From assembly GCA_002869365.1 (NCBI GenBank), contig PKTA01000033.1:1-40251 (forward strand): 40,251 nt of DNA, written 5' to 3'. The translations under genes and the position numbers were made by a program. The DNA comes from Marinilabiliales bacterium. Its GTDB lineage: Bacteria > Bacteroidota > Bacteroidia > Bacteroidales > F082. A model generated the notes under the pieces. That model did no database searches and was not told the DNA's origin. It was given only the letters and a program-made list of their open reading frames with translations. Below are positions 35,121 through 40,251 of the stretch, piece after piece. Positions within the stretch are counted from its first letter, which is position 1; each line of letters begins with the position of its first letter.

Positions 35121-35141
35121 CCTGAGAGCAGTTCACTCAGG
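35121..35141 (-). terminator. Possible weak terminator after the WG-repeat gene
   Basis: CCTGAG (35121-35126) and CTCAGG (35136-35141) can pair; on the minus strand a run of seven T follows after a seven-base gap. Imperfect for an intrinsic terminator. Confidence 0.35.
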
Positions 35142-35188
35142 AGTTATTTACAATTATTTGTGAGTAATGAAGAGGCTTATATTGTTAA

Positions 35189-36280
35189 CTATCTGCTAAT
35201 TGCAAATGGAAAAGCATTTGGAAACTGAGGATTTATAACATACGATCCTGTTTTATCAATCCAGCCCCACTGGCCACCTTTATTAACCATAGCTTTTCCT
35301 TTGTTAAAGTCGCGTGCTTTATCAAACTGAGGATTAATCACCCATTTACCCTGGCTATCAACAAACCCCCACTCTTTGCCTTTTTTTACAGCTGCCAGTC
35401 CATCGCTAAATGCATTAACATGATCAAACTGAGGGTTTATCACCCATGTGCCTTTACTATCAACAAACCCCCATTCTTTTCCAATTCTTGCAGGCGCAAG
35501 TCCATCTTTGAAATTTTCAACATTGGCAAATTGTGGATTTATAACATAATCACCGGCAGTATTACAGAATCCCCACTCCTTATCTTTTCTCATGGCAACA
35601 AGACCTTCAACGATATCTTTCATATCGTTAAACTGAGGGTTTACTACGTAGGATCCTTTTTTATCTATTATTCCCCAATCGCCACCCTGGCGTACAACAC
35701 AAAGGCCATTAACAAATTCTCCTACCCTTTCAAATTGTGGGTTAATAATCCACATCCCTGAAGTATTGATAAATCCCCATTTTTTGTCCTTGAGCGCAGA
35801 AGCAACTCCCTCTCTAAAAGATGTTACCTTGTCAAACTGTGGGTTGATTATATACTTTCCATCTTTATCTACAAATCCCCACTGACCGTCTTTTCTAACA
35901 GCAGCAAGATTTTCGCTGAAATCCATAACATCATCAAACTGAGGATTAATAACATACTTTCCGGATTTATTAACAAATCCCCAGTCTTTTCCGGTTTTTA
36001 CTGCAGCAAGTCCACCGGTAAAATTGTTAGCACTTGCAAATTGAGGGTTTATAACAAACATGCCGGTATTATCAACGAATCCCCAGTCGCCATTCTTTCT
36101 TATGGCTGCTAAACCTTCGCTAAAATCGTTGGCATTCTCAAATTGTGGATTAATTACCCAGGTACCTCGTGTGTCAATATAGCCCCAATCCTTGTCGGCT
36201 CTGGCACGGGCCAATTCACTTTGCGAAAACGTTAATGCACAAAATGAAACCAGAAAAAAAGATAATAAAAGTCGCTTCAT
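35189..36280 (-). CDS. Secreted WG-repeat protein
   Basis: 363 residues. Signal peptide (LLLSFFLVSFCALTFSQ) followed by ten tandem units of exactly 34 residues, the last one shortened, with consensus WGFVDxxGxWVINPQFDxV, then F-(S/N)-G-LAAVxK. The 102-base period is kept without any insertion or deletion. WG (KWG) repeats occur in secreted and surface proteins of many bacteria; their binding partners are mostly unknown. No enzymatic domain and no T9SS sorting domain. Confidence 0.85.
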   Translation of the reverse strand: MKRLLLSFFLVSFCALTFSQSELARARADKDWGYIDTRGTWVINPQFENANDFSEGLAAIRKNGDWGFVDNTGMFVINPQFASANNFTGGLAAVKTGKDWGFVNKSGKYVINPQFDDVMDFSENLAAVRKDGQWGFVDKDGKYIINPQFDKVTSFREGVASALKDKKWGFINTSGMWIINPQFERVGEFVNGLCVVRQGGDWGIIDKKGSYVVNPQFNDMKDIVEGLVAMRKDKEWGFCNTAGDYVINPQFANVENFKDGLAPARIGKEWGFVDSKGTWVINPQFDHVNAFSDGLAAVKKGKEWGFVDSQGKWVINPQFDKARDFNKGKAMVNKGGQWGWIDKTGSYVINPQFPNAFPFAISR

Positions 36281-36359
36281 ATCATTAATTATTTTGATTT
36301 TTCGGTAGCTAATTTAATAAATATCAGGTATTTTCAAATAAAATTAATTTGATTATTGT

Positions 36360-36367
36360 TATATTTG
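36360..36367 (+). promoter_or_regulatory. Probable -7 box of the 36407 gene
   Basis: TATATTTG fits TAnnTTTG, 39 bases before the ATG. Confidence 0.4.
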
Positions 36368-36406
36368 TACTGATAATTGTTAATTTTAAACTAATACCAA
36401 TTCGTT

Positions 36407-38404
36407 ATGAGGAAATTTATACTGTTTACTTTATCCATTTTAATCAGTGGTATTGTGGTTTCGCAACAAGCCTATCAATTTAAAATTGATACAAAAACCA
36501 TGAAAGAAATTGAAAATCCGGAACAGGGAATAGAGCCCGTTAAGGCTCCGATAATTACCAAGTCGGATATTAAATCGAAACCTATTACTCCCCCTGCCGA
36601 CAGAGATGCCAATATAGTTACTGTTGTGTCTTTGGGAACTGTAGCTAATGCCTACGGATGGGGTTATGCAGGAGGACAACAATCTCTTATTCCCGTAAAT
36701 CAGGATTTAAATACCATTGCTGTTGTACACCGTATGGGTGGAAATGATGATCCCGGAGGATATTCAGGAGACCTTGGATATGATGTTTCTTTTGATGGAG
36801 GACTAACATGGTCAACAATGAACGAATTTTATATAGCCTCAGAAAATGAAGGCGGTGAGTATTTTCTGGATGCTGCCAGATATCCCAATGCAGGTTTTGT
36901 TGATGCCTCACTAGCCGGCAAAGGTCTTGAAGATTCATATTTTACATATTTTGCTCCTAACCTTTGGGGATTAAATGATATTTGGGGTGGATATTCATAT
37001 GGTGTTGTAAATCTTACTGATACTTCTTATCACACTAAGAACATTTATATTGAGGAAGATTATTATCTTGGAGTTCCTTCCGCATTTTTCCAGAAACCTA
37101 ATGGAGATGCTTTTTCTTTGGATATTGATTATGATCTTACAAGCAGTACCTATAATGACCAGTTGATATATATAAAAGGACAATGGGATAGTGGCCTAGA
37201 AGATATGGTTTATACTTTTGATGGCCTTGATGCTCCAATGGATGTATCAGGATATCCTGTGGATGAAAAAGTAGCCTTCTCTCCCGATGGAATGACCGGG
37301 TATATCAGCGTTTTAGGTAATGATGGAAATGCTGAGCAAATGAGTGGCTATAGTAATGTATATCCTATTTACTGGAAAACTACCGATGGTGGCGAAACCT
37401 GGGAAGGTCCAAATTTTATACAACTCGACGGACCAAACGGTATTGGTGGAATAGTTTATCACCACCTTACCGATCAGTTAATTGCCGACTTATTTGAACC
37501 ACCGGTTCCTGCCAGAGAGGATATTTCTTATACTACGGCTTTCGACCATGATGTATCGGTTGACAATAATGGTAATTTACATATTGCTGTTATGATTGGG
37601 CCTACTGGTGCCGATCCACAATCCATTATCACCGCCAAAGGATATTTAGCAGCAATCGATTTGTTTACTACTGATGGCGGAACAACATGGTTTGCTGAAG
37701 AAATGGGTCGTCCTAGCACTTTCAGAGGTACATTTGGAGATATTACCGAAGATAACCGTATCAGAATTACTACAAACTGGGAAGGTAACAGAATATTTAT
37801 TTCCTGGTTAGACACTGATATTGAAGATGCTGAAGATAATGACAGACCAAACCTTTGGGTTAGAGGATTTAATCCTTCAAGCTATATGAAAACTGAAAAT
37901 AGTTCTGGAGAAGACGGACCAACTAACGTAACTCTTTTTTCGGAAGGGATGTGGCAGTCGTATTTTGGAAATGCGTCTAAATATTGCTTTACCAACGAAA
38001 ATGGATACAATATTCCTTTCGTTTACGAAGATATGGATCCTGCAGATCCTCTTGCTCCTTTAACACTTAAATACATTCAGGATTTCTACTTTACTGAAAG
38101 TCAGTTTACAATAATTGGAGTAAATGAGAATAAAGTAGTTAAGGAAATGGCCGTTGTTTCTCAAAACTATCCTAATCCGTTTAAAGGAGAGAGTTATGTT
38201 AATATTCATTTGAATAATGATACTTATGTGTCGATGAATATTATGAGCGTGACAGGACAATTGGTTTCTTCAAAGGATTATGGTTACCAAACCAGCGGAT
38301 CGCACACTTTAAGAATAGATGCAAACAACCTTCCTCAAGGTGTTTATTTCTATACAATTATTGCCGGCGAATCCAAATACACCAAGAAAATGATAGTGGA
38401 ATAA
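36407..38404 (+). CDS. Secreted BNR-type protein with T9SS sorting domain
   Basis: 665 residues. Signal peptide (FILFTLSILISGIVVSQQ), a Pro/Lys-rich linker, a sialidase-like propeller of about residues 65-560 with Asp-boxes SFDGGLTW, TTDGGETW and TTDGGTTW, and a type A sorting domain (VSQNYPNPFKGES to YTKKMIVE). Intact, unlike the paralogue at 20000, to which it is only distantly similar. Fold suggests binding or hydrolysis of glycans, but no catalytic residues were identified. Own promoter and terminator. Confidence 0.8.
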   Translation: MRKFILFTLSILISGIVVSQQAYQFKIDTKTMKEIENPEQGIEPVKAPIITKSDIKSKPITPPADRDANIVTVVSLGTVANAYGWGYAGGQQSLIPVNQDLNTIAVVHRMGGNDDPGGYSGDLGYDVSFDGGLTWSTMNEFYIASENEGGEYFLDAARYPNAGFVDASLAGKGLEDSYFTYFAPNLWGLNDIWGGYSYGVVNLTDTSYHTKNIYIEEDYYLGVPSAFFQKPNGDAFSLDIDYDLTSSTYNDQLIYIKGQWDSGLEDMVYTFDGLDAPMDVSGYPVDEKVAFSPDGMTGYISVLGNDGNAEQMSGYSNVYPIYWKTTDGGETWEGPNFIQLDGPNGIGGIVYHHLTDQLIADLFEPPVPAREDISYTTAFDHDVSVDNNGNLHIAVMIGPTGADPQSIITAKGYLAAIDLFTTDGGTTWFAEEMGRPSTFRGTFGDITEDNRIRITTNWEGNRIFISWLDTDIEDAEDNDRPNLWVRGFNPSSYMKTENSSGEDGPTNVTLFSEGMWQSYFGNASKYCFTNENGYNIPFVYEDMDPADPLAPLTLKYIQDFYFTESQFTIIGVNENKVVKEMAVVSQNYPNPFKGESYVNIHLNNDTYVSMNIMSVTGQLVSSKDYGYQTSGSHTLRIDANNLPQGVYFYTIIAGESKYTKKMIVE

Positions 38405-38425
38405 ATTTTTCTGTTAAAATAAATG

Positions 38426-38465
38426 AAGAGGCTTTCCTGCCTAAAGCGGGATGGCCTCTTTTTTT
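38426..38465 (+). terminator. Rho-independent terminator
   Basis: AAGAGGC (38426-38432) pairs with GCCTCTT (38454-38460), with an inner stem TCCTGC/GCGGGA, then a T run. Confidence 0.8.
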
Positions 38466-38577
38466 ATGCAACCGTTTGAAATAAGCATTTTAAATCCTAT
38501 ATTTACAAACTGATATTCAATTAATTACAATTAATATTTAATTAACAAAAAGCTTCTTCCGGCCATAGCCTAATTAA

Positions 38578-38585
38578 TAAATTTG
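38578..38585 (+). promoter_or_regulatory. Probable -7 box of mgsA
   Basis: TAAATTTG fits TAnnTTTG and ends 13 bases before the ATG, giving a very short leader. Confidence 0.4.
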
Positions 38586-38598
38586 CAAATAAAAGATA

Positions 38599-39075
38599 AT
38601 GATAAAAAGAAAAAATATAGCATTAGTAGCCCACGACACCATGAAGAAGGATATGATAGAATGGGCAGACTGGAACAGAAGTTTGTTAACTCCACACCGT
38701 TTAATTTGTACCGGAACAACGGGTAAACTCATAGAAGAAGCTTTACACAAAACTTCAGAAATTTCTGATATTGCTGAACATGCTGCTTTGGAGATTATCA
38801 TCTTAAAATCGGGGCCACTGGGCGGCGACCAGCAGTTGGGCGCAATGATAGCAGAAGGAAAAGTAGATTTACTAATTTTCTTTTGGGATCCTATGGAGCC
38901 ACAACCCCACGATGTTGATGTGAAAGCCTTGTTGAGAATTGCTGTTTTATATAATATTCCAACAGCTTCCAACAGAACCTCTGCCGATTTTCTAATTACT
39001 TCTCCTCTGTTTAAACAGGATTACAAAATTCCAGTAAAAGATTATTCGCAATATTTGAATAGGTCATTAAAATGA
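38599..39075 (+). CDS. mgsA: Methylglyoxal synthase
   Basis: Converts dihydroxyacetone phosphate to methylglyoxal and phosphate, a bypass of lower glycolysis used when phosphate is short. 158 residues. Motifs: IALVAHDTMKKDMIEW, the phosphate-binding TGTTGKLI, SGPLGGDQQLGAMI with the catalytic Asp, and FFWDPMEPQPHDVDVKALLRI, ending in a NIPTASNRTSADFLI segment, all as in the Escherichia coli enzyme. Monocistronic with its own promoter; convergent with the next gene. Confidence 0.95.
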   Translation: MIKRKNIALVAHDTMKKDMIEWADWNRSLLTPHRLICTGTTGKLIEEALHKTSEISDIAEHAALEIIILKSGPLGGDQQLGAMIAEGKVDLLIFFWDPMEPQPHDVDVKALLRIAVLYNIPTASNRTSADFLITSPLFKQDYKIPVKDYSQYLNRSLK

Positions 39076-39181
39076 AAATAAGGTTTCTGATAAAGCAGAT
39101 ATTAGATTTTTACCAATGTTTCCTGTTAAAAATTATCGATTCTATTTAACCCGGTTTATGCAATAGGAAGCAAGGAACGAT

Positions 39182-39384
39182 CTGAACTATTGCAATAGCA
39201 AGGGTAATCCCGTACCGACATTACTAGGGTTAAAACGCTTGATAATATTACGTTCCTACGGAACGTTTTTTATCGGGTTTGTTTTTATTGCTACCCACAT
39301 TTTGTTCCTAGCGGAACAGTCCCAGAGGGACAATATATTGGTAAAAAGCATATTAAAAAAAGAAATCAAAGTTCCGTAGGAACG
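39182..39384. repeat. REP-like palindromes between convergent genes
   Basis: CTATTGCAATAG (39187-39198) is a perfect 12-base palindrome. CGTTCCTACGGAACG (39251-39265) is a hairpin with a three-base loop, and its reverse complement (CGTTCCGTAGGAAC type) recurs at 39371-39384. Between them lie GTTCCTAGCGGAAC (39304-39317) and GTCCCAGAGGGAC (39319-39331), each a short hairpin, then AATATATTGGTA. The arrangement resembles REP-type clusters of Bacteroidota. The remainder of 39076-39423 holds no gene. Confidence 0.7.
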
Positions 39385-39423
39385 AGATATTATTATACCG
39401 GACAACAATAATTTTTGATAATA

Positions 39424-40251
39424 CTATTTTATAATAATATTTCTGTTAATAATACTATTATCCTGGAGTTTCATTCTTATAATATAAACACCTTTAATAA
39501 GTTTGGTGTTAATATTAACCTCTTTGTTATAAGCCTTTTCATTATAAACCACTTTACCTTGATGATTAATTATTTCTAGTGAGTTTATATTGATTTCTGA
39601 ATATATTTTGAAACTACCATTACTTGGATTCGGATAAATATTAACCAAACCATCAAGTTCATTATTGCTTATGCCCACACAGTTATCAACATAAATTGAG
39701 TCCATGGATGAATTTATACAAGTGTTTTCATCTTCATAAGTATAAGTAATAATATTCCACCCTAAAGGTGCTGTTTCAGGAGTAAAAATACCATCCTCAG
39801 TGACATTGTCTCCACTAAAAGTACCTCCTTCAGGAGTTGCTATTAATTGAACCGGAGGCTCCAGTTGATTACATAATGTTTCCGGCCAGTCAACCAAAGT
39901 AATTACCACTGGACTATAAAGCGTTATTGTTACATCTCCCTGTACTTCAGAACCAACATCATCAGTAACCTCACAAGTATATAAAGTTGTAACAACTGGG
40001 CTTACAACAGGACTTTGTGAACTTTCCTGTCCTGTTAAGGAAGCGTCGACTGGAACTGAGGTCCAAATGAAGCTATAAGGCTCGGTTCCACCACCCACGG
40101 TAGCATTGAGAGTAGTAATCTCACCAATACAAATCTCTTCAGGGTTCGCGCTAACAGTAACCGAAAGAGCATTCCCAACATCTATATAATCAGTTTTTTC
40201 TTCCGTATCACTTCCTCCGGAATTAGAGGCGGTTAAACTAACAGTATATAA
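39424..40251 (-). CDS. Secreted PKD-domain protein with T9SS sorting domain (5' partial)
   Basis: The frame is open to the window edge, so the N-terminus lies outside. Visible 275 residues: end of a PKD domain (LYTVSLTASNSGGSD), a second PKD-like domain (LSVTVSANPEEICIGEITT, then YTCEVTDDVGSEVQGDVTI), a segment with paired cysteines (LCNQLEPPVQ, NTCINSSMDSIYVDNC), and a type A sorting domain (LVNIYPNPSNG to NRNIIIK). A GTG at 40096-40098 is not a start. Catalytic part, if any, is beyond the window. Confidence 0.85.
   Translation of the reverse strand, partial: LYTVSLTASNSGGSDTEEKTDYIDVGNALSVTVSANPEEICIGEITTLNATVGGGTEPYSFIWTSVPVDASLTGQESSQSPVVSPVVTTLYTCEVTDDVGSEVQGDVTITLYSPVVITLVDWPETLCNQLEPPVQLIATPEGGTFSGDNVTEDGIFTPETAPLGWNIITYTYEDENTCINSSMDSIYVDNCVGISNNELDGLVNIYPNPSNGSFKIYSEININSLEIINHQGKVVYNEKAYNKEVNINTKLIKGVYIIRMKLQDNSIINRNIIIK

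Noticed and set aside
35189-36280. Regular 102-base repeats as a possible CRISPR or satellite array
   Set aside because: The units are coding, divergent at DNA level and have no spacer structure; they are WG protein repeats.
40096-40098. GTG start of the last gene
   Set aside because: The frame continues upstream through a recognisable PKD domain to the window edge.

Overview
The window is AT-rich chromosomal DNA from a member of the Bacteroidota. The best fit is an anaerobic or facultative, probably marine or sediment member of the Bacteroidales/Marinilabiliales type; the phylum is well supported, the order is inference. Evidence: Bacteroidota-type promoters (-7 box TAnnTTTG) before many genes and no Shine-Dalgarno-like leaders; gliding/type IX secretion markers (GldH, several secreted proteins with a C-terminal T9SS type A sorting domain); a Na+-translocating methylmalonyl-CoA decarboxylase cluster; and a lysyl-tRNA synthetase with a C-terminal extension.

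Layout. 1-1209: 3' part of a membrane-anchored MutS-like ATPase. 1210-1944: 735 bases of word-like repeats without a credible gene. 1945-6138: five-gene operon for methylmalonyl-CoA epimerase and the Na+ pump (carboxyltransferase, gamma, biotin carrier, beta subunit). 6241-7528: uridine kinase, a DUF1289 protein and a small membrane/zinc-ribbon protein. 7582-11426: DUF6249 membrane protein, tryptophanase with a possible leader ORF, MscS channel, HdeD-like membrane protein. 11377-13844: recJ and gldH on the minus strand. 14004-15826: tspO and a class I photolyase. 16222-25276: two tandem paralogous BNR/GEVED/T9SS secreted proteins, the second broken by an in-frame TAA, then a secreted Omp28-like thioredoxin-fold protein. 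25499-28652: lysS, an outer-membrane barrel protein with a SPOR-like tail, and a 39-residue membrane protein. 28649-38404: secreted peptidylarginine-deiminase-like enzyme (its sorting domain also cut by an in-frame TAA), GH3-family protein, endonuclease/exonuclease/phosphatase-family protein, FG-GAP propeller, WG-repeat protein and another BNR/T9SS protein. 38599-40251: methylglyoxal synthase, a patch of REP-like palindromes, and the 3' end of a PKD/T9SS protein running off the window.

How the genes work together. The epimerase and decarboxylase form the last part of the succinate-to-propionate route and couple decarboxylation to Na+ export. Tryptophanase (indole, pyruvate, ammonia) and methylglyoxal synthase fit a fermenter. 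TspO plus photolyase suggests light exposure. The secreted set (propellers, deiminase, Omp28-like protein) is T9SS cargo whose substrates cannot be read from sequence.

Most unusual points: two independent T9SS cargo genes interrupted by an in-frame TAA with the reading frame and sorting domain intact downstream; a family of degenerate word-like repeats placed directly after gene 3' ends, one folding into a 26-base inverted repeat that includes a stop codon; and REP-like palindromes before the last gene. No tRNA, rRNA, CRISPR array, transposase or phage gene was seen.
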